From NCBI RefSeq assembly GCF_000317595.1, contig NZ_AEJC01000551.1:1-45140 (forward strand): a DNA stretch of 45,140 nucleotides. Reading direction: 5' to 3'. This DNA comes from Streptomyces ipomoeae 91-03. Its GTDB lineage: Bacteria > Actinomycetota > Actinomycetes > Streptomycetales > Streptomycetaceae. A program made the position numbers and the translations under genes. Below are positions 38,220 to 45,140 of this stretch, one piece after another (position 1 is the first letter of the stretch; every line of letters begins with the position of its first letter). A model generated the notes under the pieces. It did not search any database. It had not been told where the DNA came from and saw only the letters and a program-made list of their open reading frames with translations.

Positions 38220-39452
38220 ATGACATGGATGATGACGCGTGTTCTGGGGAACCGCGACGCGGGGTTGTTCCTGGCCGGGGTCGTGGTGTCGGGGTTCGGC
38301 TCGTCGGCGATGTGGCTGGTGGCGGGGGTGTGGGTCAAGGACCTCACGGGGTCGGACGCGCTGGCGGCGTTGTGTACGTTCGCGCTGTGGGCCCCGATGG
38401 TGGCAGGCCCACTGCTGGGCACCCTCGCGGACCGTCCCCGCCGCCGTTCCCTCCTCATCGGCACCGACCTCGGCCTGGCCGCCCTCCTCCTCACCCTCTT
38501 CGCCGTGGACGAGCCGGGCGACCTGTGGCTCCTGTACGCGGTCCTCCTGACCTACGGCGCCATCGGCGTCGTCCAGGACGCGGCCGAGTCGGCGCTCGTC
38601 ACCGCCGCCGTCGACACATCACTCCTCGGTGACTTCAACGGCTTCCGCATGACGGCCAACGAGGGCATGAAACTGGTCGCCCCGCCGGCAGGGGCGGGCC
38701 TCTACGCGGCGTACGGCGGCGCGACCGTGGCGCTGCTCGACGCGGTGACGTTCGCGATGGCGGCGGGGTTGTACGGGCTGCTGCGGGTACGGGAGGCGGT
38801 ACCGACCGTGGCCGGAGCGAGCGGGACGCCGACGGCGCCCGAACCGTCCCCGTCCCCGCGCCCGAGTCGGCGCACCCGCACAGCCGAAGGCGCCCGCCAC
38901 CTCTTCGGGCACCCCCGCCTGCGCCCCCTCGTCCTGGCCGGCGGCGCGACCATGCTGCTCTCCGGCATCAACGGCGCGCTGATCTACGCGGTGGTCGAGT
39001 CCCTGGGCCACTCCCCCACGTACACCGGCGTCCTCTACGTGGCCCAGGGCATCGGCTCGATCGTCATAGGCCTGGCCACGGGCCCCCTGCTGCGCCGACT
39101 CGGCGAACTCCCCTTCGCGGCCTACGGCATGGCCCTGACCGGAGCAGCCGTGGCACTCCGCGCGATCCCCGACGACACGCTCGCCCTCGCGTGCAGCGCC
39201 GCGATCGGCCTCGGTCTGCCCTGCGCCCTGACCGCCGCCCTCACCCTCGTCCAACGGGAAACGCCACCCGACCTGCTGGGCCGCGTGACCGCCACCGCCC
39301 ACACCCTGCTGTTCGCCCCGACCGCGGTGGGCATGGCGATCGGCGCGGCATTGGTCGAACTGGTGGACATCCGGCTGTTGTTGGTGGCGGTGGGAGCGGT
39401 ATGCCTCCCGCCGGCCGTATGCCTGGCGGTCCCTGTCCGGCGGAACATGTGA
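38220..39452 (+). CDS. Major facilitator superfamily exporter (EntS-like)
   Basis: 410 residues with about 12 membrane segments; a Ser/Pro-rich loop in the middle (TAPEPSPSPRPS) separates the two halves. GNRDAGLFLAGVVVSGFGSSA and LADRPRRRSLLIG are typical MFS loop-and-helix features of drug/siderophore exporter-like members. ATG 38220, 38229 and 38232 are all possible starts and the ribosome-binding site is weak. The upstream pseudogene runs into it and may once have regulated it. Substrate unknown. Confidence 0.83.
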   Translation: MTWMMTRVLGNRDAGLFLAGVVVSGFGSSAMWLVAGVWVKDLTGSDALAALCTFALWAPMVAGPLLGTLADRPRRRSLLIGTDLGLAALLLTLFAVDEPGDLWLLYAVLLTYGAIGVVQDAAESALVTAAVDTSLLGDFNGFRMTANEGMKLVAPPAGAGLYAAYGGATVALLDAVTFAMAAGLYGLLRVREAVPTVAGASGTPTAPEPSPSPRPSRRTRTAEGARHLFGHPRLRPLVLAGGATMLLSGINGALIYAVVESLGHSPTYTGVLYVAQGIGSIVIGLATGPLLRRLGELPFAAYGMALTGAAVALRAIPDDTLALACSAAIGLGLPCALTAALTLVQRETPPDLLGRVTATAHTLLFAPTAVGMAIGAALVELVDIRLLLVAVGAVCLPPAVCLAVPVRRNM

Positions 39453-39774
39453 CCGACGGCTCTGGCTCTGGGGGCAGATCCCCTACCCATGGCCGCGGCC
39501 GATCAGCGGTCCTCGGTCCAGGCGAACAGCGACGACTCCGCCGAACAGCCGGCGTGGCGTCGGCTGACCGCCCAGCACGCCGATCGCCGGCGTGAAGGAC
39601 GGGTACGTGGCCAGGTTCTCCTGGGCCCCGTAAGGGGCGCGAGGAACTGCGCGATCAACCGCACACCACCCGTACCCGCACCACAACGCCATCCTCCCGA
39701 GCCAGTAGGCGGCTCCAGGGGCGCGGCCCCTGGCGGTCGGGCGGGGTCGAAGGGGCGGCGGGGGCGAGAAAGCC
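39453..39774. other. Non-coding region with a second dispersed repeat type and hairpins
   Basis: GCCCC-GTAA-GGGGC (39625-39638) leads into GCGAGGAACTGCGCGATCAA, a short sequence common between Streptomyces genes. A perfect 8-bp stem CCAGGGGC / GCCCCTGG with a 3-nt loop lies at 39715-39733 and may terminate the convergent genes. No gene is visible here. Confidence 0.6.
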
Positions 39775-40764
39775 CTACGGCACCACCACGATCTTGCGCC
39801 CCACCCCCGCCGCGAACTGCTCCAGCGCCCGCGGATACCGCTCCAGCGGCACCCGGTCGCTGATGAAGATCTCCGGATCCAGTACCCCGTTCGCGAACAG
39901 CTCCGCCGCCCGCTCGAAGCTGTGCAGCACCGCCATGGAACCGGTGATGGTGATCTCCTGGTTGTAGATGCGGTACGGGTCGATCGTGACCCGGGTCGCA
40001 TAGTCCGCCACCCCGAACTGCAGGAACGTACCGGCCTTGGCCACCCGGCCGAGGCCGTCCTGGATGGCCGCCGCGTTCCCGGTCGCGTCCACGACCACGT
40101 CCCACCCCTGAGGGCGATCCAGCTCGTCGGGGTTCGCGGCGGACGCCGAGACACCCAGCCGCCGGGCGGTCTCCAGACGGGACGGGTTGACGTCCACGAC
40201 GTCCACGCCGGCCGCCCCCGTCCGCTTGGCCAGCTCCAGCATCATCAGGCCCATCGTCCCGGAGCCGTAGATCAGCACATGGGCGCCCAGGCGGGAGCGG
40301 AGGACGTCGTACCCCCGTACCGCGCACGACAGCGGCTCCACCAGCGCCGCGTCCGCCGTGCGGATGTGCTCGGGGAGGCGTACGCAGTTGGCCACCGGCG
40401 CGACCGCGTACTGGGCCGCGCCACCCGCCGTGGTGACGCCGATGGCGGCCCAGCGTTCGCAGAGGTTGTTGTGGCCCGTCCGGCAGTAGCGGCACTCGTA
40501 GCAGTACAACGACGGGTCCACCGCCACCTGGTCGCCGACGGACACCTCGGTGACCTCGGCCCCCACCCCCACCACCTCGCCCGCGAACTCGTGCCCCGGC
40601 ACGATCGGCAGCTTCGGCGCGAACTCGCCCTGGAGGATGTGCAGATCGGTGCCGCACAGGCCGCACGCGGCGACCTCGACGACGACCTCGCGGGGGCCCG
40701 GTGTCGGGTCCGGGACCTCGGCGACGACGGCCTTGCCCACGGACTCGATGACGGCGGCCTTCAT
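39775..40764 (-). CDS. Zinc-dependent alcohol dehydrogenase (sorbitol/L-idonate/arabinitol dehydrogenase type)
   Basis: 329 residues, medium-chain dehydrogenase family. Catalytic zinc: C37 (CGLCGTD) with H58 and E59 (GHEF). Structural zinc: C88, C91, C94, C102. NAD-binding motif YGSGTMG. It oxidises a polyol or sugar acid in the cytoplasm. ATG 40764 overlaps the permease stop (ATGA), so it is the last gene of the transporter operon and presumably acts on the imported compound. Confidence 0.88.
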   Translation of the reverse strand: MKAAVIESVGKAVVAEVPDPTPGPREVVVEVAACGLCGTDLHILQGEFAPKLPIVPGHEFAGEVVGVGAEVTEVSVGDQVAVDPSLYCYECRYCRTGHNNLCERWAAIGVTTAGGAAQYAVAPVANCVRLPEHIRTADAALVEPLSCAVRGYDVLRSRLGAHVLIYGSGTMGLMMLELAKRTGAAGVDVVDVNPSRLETARRLGVSASAANPDELDRPQGWDVVVDATGNAAAIQDGLGRVAKAGTFLQFGVADYATRVTIDPYRIYNQEITITGSMAVLHSFERAAELFANGVLDPEIFISDRVPLERYPRALEQFAAGVGRKIVVVP

Positions 40765-41678
40765 TTCACGGCTCCCAACGACAGGCCCTGGACCAGCTTG
40801 TCCTGGGCGGCGAACCCCGCGGCGAGCACCGGCAGGGAGATGACGAGCGACGCGGCGCACACCTTCGCCAGGAACAGGCCCTGGCTGGTGATGAAGCCGG
40901 TCAGGAAGACGGGGGCCGTCTCGGCGACGACGCCCGTGAGCACTCGGGCGAACAGCAGTTCGTTCCAGCTGAAGATGAAGCAGATCAAGGCCGTCGCGGC
41001 TATGCCGGGGGCCGCGATGGGGGCCACCACGCGCGCCAGCACCGTCGGCAGGCGCGCGCCGTCGAGCTGTGCGGCCTCGATCACCGCCACCGGGACCTCC
41101 GCGAGGAAGGACTGCATCATCCAGACGGCGATCGGCAGGTTCATGGAGGTGTAGAGGACGACCAGCAGCCAGATGTTGTCGAGGAGGCCGGCGTTCTTCG
41201 CGAAGAGGTAGATGGGGAGCAGGCCCGCCACCACCGGCAGCATCTTCGTGGAGAGGAAGAAGAACAGGACGTCCGTCCACTTCCGTACCGGGCGGATCGA
41301 CAGGGCGTACGCCGCCGGGAGGGCCAGCAGCAGCACGAGCAGGGTCGAGGCGAGGGACGCGACCGTCGAGTTGATGAGGGCGGGCCAGGGGCCGGCGCCG
41401 CCGTCCACGCCGAAGAACTCGCGGTAGCCGTCCAGGGTCAACGCGGCCGTGAAGGACGGCGGGTTGGTCGCCGCGTCCGACTCGGAGTGGAAGGACGTCA
41501 GTGTCATCCAGGCGATGGGGAGGAAGAACAGCAGCCCGGCCAGCCAGGCGGCCACCCCGAGCCCCGCGCCCCGGGCCCTGCGCGAGCGGGGACCGGCCCC
41601 GGCTTCCGCGCGAGCTCCGGATCCGGAACCGGACCCGGCCTCTGCTTCGGACCGTACGCGTACCGTCGTGTCGCTCAT
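40761..41678 (-). CDS. Sugar/polyol ABC transporter permease (MalG type)
   Basis: 305 residues with six membrane segments after an Ala/Gly/Arg-rich tail; EAA loop VIEAAQLDGARLPTVL then VVAPIAAPG. It overlaps the preceding permease by 4 bp and the dehydrogenase by 4 bp. ATG 41678 begins MSDTTVRVR. Confidence 0.88.
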   Translation of the reverse strand: MSDTTVRVRSEAEAGSGSGSGARAEAGAGPRSRRARGAGLGVAAWLAGLLFFLPIAWMTLTSFHSESDAATNPPSFTAALTLDGYREFFGVDGGAGPWPALINSTVASLASTLLVLLLALPAAYALSIRPVRKWTDVLFFFLSTKMLPVVAGLLPIYLFAKNAGLLDNIWLLVVLYTSMNLPIAVWMMQSFLAEVPVAVIEAAQLDGARLPTVLARVVAPIAAPGIAATALICFIFSWNELLFARVLTGVVAETAPVFLTGFITSQGLFLAKVCAASLVISLPVLAAGFAAQDKLVQGLSLGAVK

Positions 41679-42613
41679 CCCCGCGACACCTCCTCGCGGA
41701 ACAGTGACGACACCACGCGGAGCGCGAACGTCGCGATGATGATCGAGCCGATGACGACCAGGACGCCGGCCGCCGAGGCGAGCCCGTTCTCATGGGCCTG
41801 GTAGAAGGTCTGGTAGACGGTGTACGGGAGGTTCGCCGTGCCGAGTCCACCGGATGTGATCGTGAAGACGGCGTCGAAGTTCTGGACGATGTAGATCGAG
41901 CCCAGCAGCGCGCCCAGTTCCAGATAGCGGCGCAGATGCGGGAGCGTCAGATGGCGGAAGATCTGCCAGTCGCTCGCGCCGTCCACCCTCGCCGCCTCGA
42001 TCTGCTGATGGTCCCGGGACTGCAGTCCGGCCAGCAGGATCAGCATCATGAACGGCGTCCACTGCCACACCAGGGAGGCCTCGACCGCGAGCAGCGGGGT
42101 CTCGGAGATCCAGTCCGGCTGGGGGCCGCCGACGTAGTGCGACAGGCCGTTGAACAGGCCGTATTCGGGGTTGTAGAGGACGTGTTTCCAGAGGAGGGCG
42201 GCGGCGACCGGGACGACCAGGAAGGGGGCGATGAGGAGGGTGCGGACGATGCCCCGGCCGCGGAACCTCCGGTCGAGCAGCAGGGCCAGCGCCAGCCCCA
42301 GGACCAGGCTGGCCAGGACCACGGCGACCGTCAGCAGGATCGTCGTCCACACCGAGCGCCGCAGATCGGGGTCGGTGAGGACCTCGCCGTAGTTGGCGAG
42401 ACCGGCGAAGTCGCGGGCGTCGGGGTAGAGGGAGTTCCAGTCGAAGAGGGAGATCACCAGCGTGGCCACGAACGGGAGCTGGGTCACGGCGATCATGAAG
42501 ATCAGGGCGGGCAGGAGCGGGGCGCGGGTGGCCCAGGCGCGCAGTCGGGCGTTCGGTGTGCCGTCCGTGCGTACGGGGGTCGCCGTTGTCGGCGCTGTCG
42601 TCGTCGCGGTCAT
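41675..42613 (-). CDS. Sugar/polyol ABC transporter permease (MalF type)
   Basis: 312 residues with six membrane segments; EAA loop IEAARVDGASDWQIF then LTLPHLRR. ATG 42613 (MTATTTAPTT) overlaps the binding-protein stop (ATGA); the open frame upstream is a shadow of the binding-protein gene. Confidence 0.88.
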   Translation of the reverse strand: MTATTTAPTTATPVRTDGTPNARLRAWATRAPLLPALIFMIAVTQLPFVATLVISLFDWNSLYPDARDFAGLANYGEVLTDPDLRRSVWTTILLTVAVVLASLVLGLALALLLDRRFRGRGIVRTLLIAPFLVVPVAAALLWKHVLYNPEYGLFNGLSHYVGGPQPDWISETPLLAVEASLVWQWTPFMMLILLAGLQSRDHQQIEAARVDGASDWQIFRHLTLPHLRRYLELGALLGSIYIVQNFDAVFTITSGGLGTANLPYTVYQTFYQAHENGLASAAGVLVVIGSIIIATFALRVVSSLFREEVSRG

Positions 42614-43980
42614 CGGCCCTCGTACTCCTCGGAGATCTGCTCGGCGAGCGCTTGCGATTTCTTCAGGGCCGACTCGACGGACTGGCGTCCGGCGATGGCC
42701 GCGCTGATCTCCAGGGAGACCTTGGTGCCGAGATCGGTGAACTCGGGGATGCCGACGAACTGGATGCCGGGCGCGGGCCGCGGCTGCACACCGGGGTCGG
42801 TGGGCCGGGCGCCCTCGATGGCCTCCCGGGTCATCTCCTGGAAGGCGGCGGCCTCTTTGACGTACGCGGGGTTCGTGTACGTCGACTCCCGTTTGCCGGC
42901 GGGCACGTTGGACCAGCCGATCCGGTCGCCGACCAACTGCTCGTACTGCTTGCCGGAGGCCCAGGAGACGAACTTCCAGGCCTTGTCGGGGTTCCGGGAG
43001 GCCTTCTGGATGCCCCAGGCCCAGGTGTAGAGCCAGCCGGAGGACTCGGTCTTCTCGACCGGTGCCGGTACGTAGCCGATCTTTCCCTTCACCGGGGAGT
43101 CGGCCGCCTCCAGGGAACCGGCCGCGGAGGTGGCGTCGTACCACATGGCGACCTTGCCCTGGGTCATGTTGTTCAGGCACTCGGCGAACCCGGACTGGGC
43201 GGCGCCGGACTCGCCGTGTTCGCGGACGAGGTCGACGTAGAACTTGGTGGCCTTCTCGAACTCGGGTGAGTTCAGTCGGGCCTTCCAGTCCTTGTCGAAC
43301 CAGGTGCCGCCGAAGGTGTTGACGACGGTGGTGAGCGGGGCCATCACCTCGCCCCAGCCGGGCAGTCCGCGCAGACAGATGCCCTTCATGCCCGACTCGG
43401 CGCCGTCCGCCTTCGCGGCGAGGTCGGCGACCTGCTGCCAGGTGGGGTGCTCGGGCATGGTGAGCCCCTGCTCGGCGAAGACGTCCTTGCGGTACATCAG
43501 GAAGGACGACTCGCCGTAGAACGGCTGTCCGTAGAGCTTGCCGTCGTCGCCGGTCAGGGACTGGCGCATCGGCTTGAGGATGTCCTGCTGGTCGAACGCC
43601 GTGTCCTTGGCGACGTACGAGTCCATCTCCTCCAGCCAGCCGTTCCTGGCGTAGATGGGGATCTCGTAGTTGCTCAGCGTCGCCACGTCGTACTGGCCCG
43701 CCTGGTTGGCGAAGTCCTGGCTGATCTTGTCGCGGACGTCGTTCTCCGGCAGGACGGTGAAGTTCACCTTGATGCCGGTCTCTTGGGTGAAGTGGGCTGC
43801 CGTGAGCTTCTGCAGCTCCTGCATCTGCGGGTTGTTGACCATCAACACGTTGATGGAGTCGCCGCCGGATCCCGCCCCGCCCGCTCCGGTCCAGCAGCCG
43901 GAGAGAAGCGGGGCGAGCAGCGTCCCTGCGGCGACCGCGATCAGTACGGTGCGCGGCCTCCGTCGGCTCGGGGTTCGCAT
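42610..43980 (-). CDS. Sugar/polyol ABC transporter substrate-binding lipoprotein
   Basis: 456 residues; lipobox LLSGC (Cys29), then a Gly/Ser tether and a family 1 binding-protein fold beginning INVLMVNNPQMQELQ. ATG 43980 (MRTPSRRRP) follows AGGAGCG; 12 further in-frame codons upstream are unlikely to be coding. Unlike the pectin transporter this operon has the normal order binding protein, permease, permease, enzyme. Polyol is the likely ligand because of the dehydrogenase. Confidence 0.88.
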   Translation of the reverse strand: MRTPSRRRPRTVLIAVAAGTLLAPLLSGCWTGAGGAGSGGDSINVLMVNNPQMQELQKLTAAHFTQETGIKVNFTVLPENDVRDKISQDFANQAGQYDVATLSNYEIPIYARNGWLEEMDSYVAKDTAFDQQDILKPMRQSLTGDDGKLYGQPFYGESSFLMYRKDVFAEQGLTMPEHPTWQQVADLAAKADGAESGMKGICLRGLPGWGEVMAPLTTVVNTFGGTWFDKDWKARLNSPEFEKATKFYVDLVREHGESGAAQSGFAECLNNMTQGKVAMWYDATSAAGSLEAADSPVKGKIGYVPAPVEKTESSGWLYTWAWGIQKASRNPDKAWKFVSWASGKQYEQLVGDRIGWSNVPAGKRESTYTNPAYVKEAAAFQEMTREAIEGARPTDPGVQPRPAPGIQFVGIPEFTDLGTKVSLEISAAIAGRQSVESALKKSQALAEQISEEYEGR

Positions 43981-44091
43981 GGATCGCTCCTGGACGTATA
44001 GGGAGATAAGGGGCACGGGAGGGGTAGGGGATGCCTTGAGGAGGGGATGAGTTGGATTTCCGGACTCGGTGGGTTTGTTTTTCGGACTCGT

Positions 44092-44187
44092 TCTTCAGAC
44101 CTGCTCTTCAGACCTGTTCTCCAGGTCTGTTCTCCAGGTCTGTTCTCCAGGTCTGTTCTCCAGGTCTGTTTCTCAGACCCGGATGAC
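44092..44187 (-). repeat. 13-bp tandem repeat array, probable DeoR operator region
   Basis: Six contiguous 13-bp units lie at 44092-44169: two read TCTTCAGACCTG plus one base, four read TCTCCAGGTCTGT. CAGACCTG and CAGGTCTG are reverse complements, so the array folds back (8-bp arms, 5-nt loop). A further GGTCTG-TTTCT-CAGACC follows across the deoR stop codon. It stands between deoR and the binding-protein gene, upstream of the latter. Confidence 0.8.
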
Positions 44188-44934
44188 CTGGGGCCCCAGC
44201 AATGAATATCGGTGGGCCTCCGCCGTGGGCAGCAGCGTGCTGGTGACGATCGCCTCCAGCTCGCCGACCCCGGCGAACCGGCAGAAGCTGACCGCGCCGA
44301 ACTTGGTGTGGACGCCGGCGAAGACGGTGCGCCGGGAGGCGCGGATGGCCTGGGCCTTGACCTCGCTGACCGCCGGGTCGGGGGTGGTGAGCCCATGGTC
44401 GCGGGTGATGCCGTTGGCGCCGATGTAGGCCAGGTCGATGACGAAGCCGGCGAGCATCTTCGTCGTCCAGTGGTCGACGGTGGCGAGGGTGCCGGGCCGC
44501 ACCCGGCCGCCGAGCAGCAGCACGGTGGTGTTGCCGGCCTCCGCGAGCGCGCCCGCGGTGGCGAGGGAGGCGGTGACCACGGTCAGCGGCCGGTCACGGG
44601 GCAGCGCCTCGGCGATGAGCTGCGGGGTGAAGCCCTCGTCGACGAAGACCGTCTCGGCGTCCCCGAGCAGTTCGGCCGCCGCGGCGGCGATACGACGCTT
44701 CTCGGGGACATGACTGGTCGCACGGAAGGCGAGCGTCGTCTCGAATCCGGCGCTCTCCACGGGATACGCCCCGCCGTGCGTACGGCGGACCAGCCCGTGG
44801 TCCTCCAGGGCGCGCAGATCACGCCGCACGGTCTCCTTCGCCACGCCCAGTTCGACGGCGAGTTCGGCGACGTCGACCGAGCCCGTACGGCGGGCGGCCC
44901 TGACGATCTCGCGCTGCCTTTCTTCCGCGCTCAT
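44173..44934 (-). CDS. DeoR-family transcriptional regulator
   Basis: 253 residues. An N-terminal helix-turn-helix spans about 1-57 (AEERQREIVRAARRTGSVDV, LGVAKETVRRDLRALEDHGL, RRTHGGAYPV), followed by the DeoR sugar-phosphate sensor domain (VFVDEGFTPQLIAEAL in the usual DSGST position; YIGANGI; FAGVHTKFG). It is a repressor of sugar or polyol operons. ATG 44934 (MSAEERQ) is chosen at the domain start; 67 upstream in-frame codons are not family-like. It is directly upstream of and co-directional with the transporter operon. Confidence 0.88.
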   Translation of the reverse strand: MSAEERQREIVRAARRTGSVDVAELAVELGVAKETVRRDLRALEDHGLVRRTHGGAYPVESAGFETTLAFRATSHVPEKRRIAAAAAELLGDAETVFVDEGFTPQLIAEALPRDRPLTVVTASLATAGALAEAGNTTVLLLGGRVRPGTLATVDHWTTKMLAGFVIDLAYIGANGITRDHGLTTPDPAVSEVKAQAIRASRRTVFAGVHTKFGAVSFCRFAGVGELEAIVTSTLLPTAEAHRYSLLGPQVIRV

Positions 44935-45025
44935 GGCCGACACCTGCTCTCCCTCGCCGTAGTGCTGCCCGTTCGGGCCCGCTGGAGGCCTCGGGGGAAG
45001 TTCTACAGCGGGTGCGCCGCGCCGA

Positions 45026-45036
45026 CCAGGTCTGTT
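45026..45036 (-). promoter_or_regulatory. Single copy of the DeoR-array core upstream of deoR
   Basis: CCAGGTCTGTT (AACAGACCTGG on the coding strand of deoR) matches 11 of 11 bases of the array units at 44.1 kb and lies about 92-102 bp before the deoR start. It is probably an autoregulatory site. Confidence 0.6.
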
Positions 45037-45140
45037 GCGCATCCGATGCTGCCCGTCCATGCCCGTTTCACGAGGCCCTCGCCCGTCGCGGACCTGGGGC
45101 GGAGGTGGGATCGGGCACCGCGCGTGCCCGAACACGGGGG

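Noticed and set aside
44935..45140. N-terminal extension of the DeoR protein to the window edge
   Set aside because: Pro/Arg-rich sequence without family similarity; the helix-turn-helix starts right at ATG 44934, and the region holds the operator-like site.

Overview
The window is high-GC DNA from an actinomycete, almost certainly a Streptomyces. The signs are strong third-position G/C bias, GTG and TTG starts, long twin-arginine-like signal peptides, a SigE-family sigma factor, a mycothiol-dependent-enzyme-type protein, two sugar ABC systems with no ATPase of their own, and several copies of short GC-rich dispersed repeats. No rRNA, tRNA, CRISPR array or insertion sequence was seen.

Layout. 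(1) 1-7.3 kb: an alpha-ketoglutarate semialdehyde dehydrogenase-type ALDH divergent from an IclR regulator, then housekeeping-type genes (class B penicillin-binding protein, NCS2 purine permease, SigE-family sigma factor with a membrane-anchored partner). (2) 7.3-7.55 kb: a hairpin-forming 40-bp tandem repeat. (3) 7.7-31.7 kb: a large pectin-degradation locus. On the plus strand are pectate lyase PL3, rhamnogalacturonan lyase PL4 and a secreted two-module GH43. On the minus strand are two PL9 paralogues and a long, tightly coupled run. In transcription order the run is two ABC permeases, PL1, Gfo/Idh, DUF6807, GH43, a PL1-CE8 fusion, the sugar-binding lipoprotein, CE12, PL1, CE8, CE8 and an alpha/beta hydrolase. 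(4) 31.9-35.4 kb: GntR regulator, DHDPS-family enzyme and IlvD/EDD dehydratase, a likely L-arabinonate or related sugar-acid branch whose product would feed the ALDH at the left edge. (5) 35.4-39.5 kb: miscellaneous genes (MBL-fold hydrolase, TIGR03083-type protein, a wrecked XRE regulator, an MFS exporter). (6) 39.8-45 kb: a polyol/sugar operon (binding protein, two permeases, zinc alcohol dehydrogenase) headed by a DeoR regulator.

How it fits together (inference). Secreted CE8 and CE12 esterases strip methyl and acetyl groups. PL1, PL3 and PL9 lyases cut homogalacturonan, PL4 cuts rhamnogalacturonan I, and GH43 modules remove arabinan or galactan side chains. The lipoprotein and permeases import oligomers, probably powered by a shared MsiK-type ATPase encoded elsewhere. 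Cytoplasmic GH43, Gfo/Idh and DUF6807 process them. Genes for unsaturated uronide hydrolysis (GH88/GH105) and KDG metabolism are not in the window.

The most interesting non-coding signals are: a 19-bp element shared by the PL3 and PL9 leaders; a 13-bp repeat array before the DeoR-linked operon whose core recurs upstream of deoR; AAGCGCTT-core LacI-type sites, two of them inside genes; twin hairpins with identical inner parts but different outer stems after PL4; and the 40-bp repeat array. All positions were read by eye and all function assignments are from recognised motifs, not searches.
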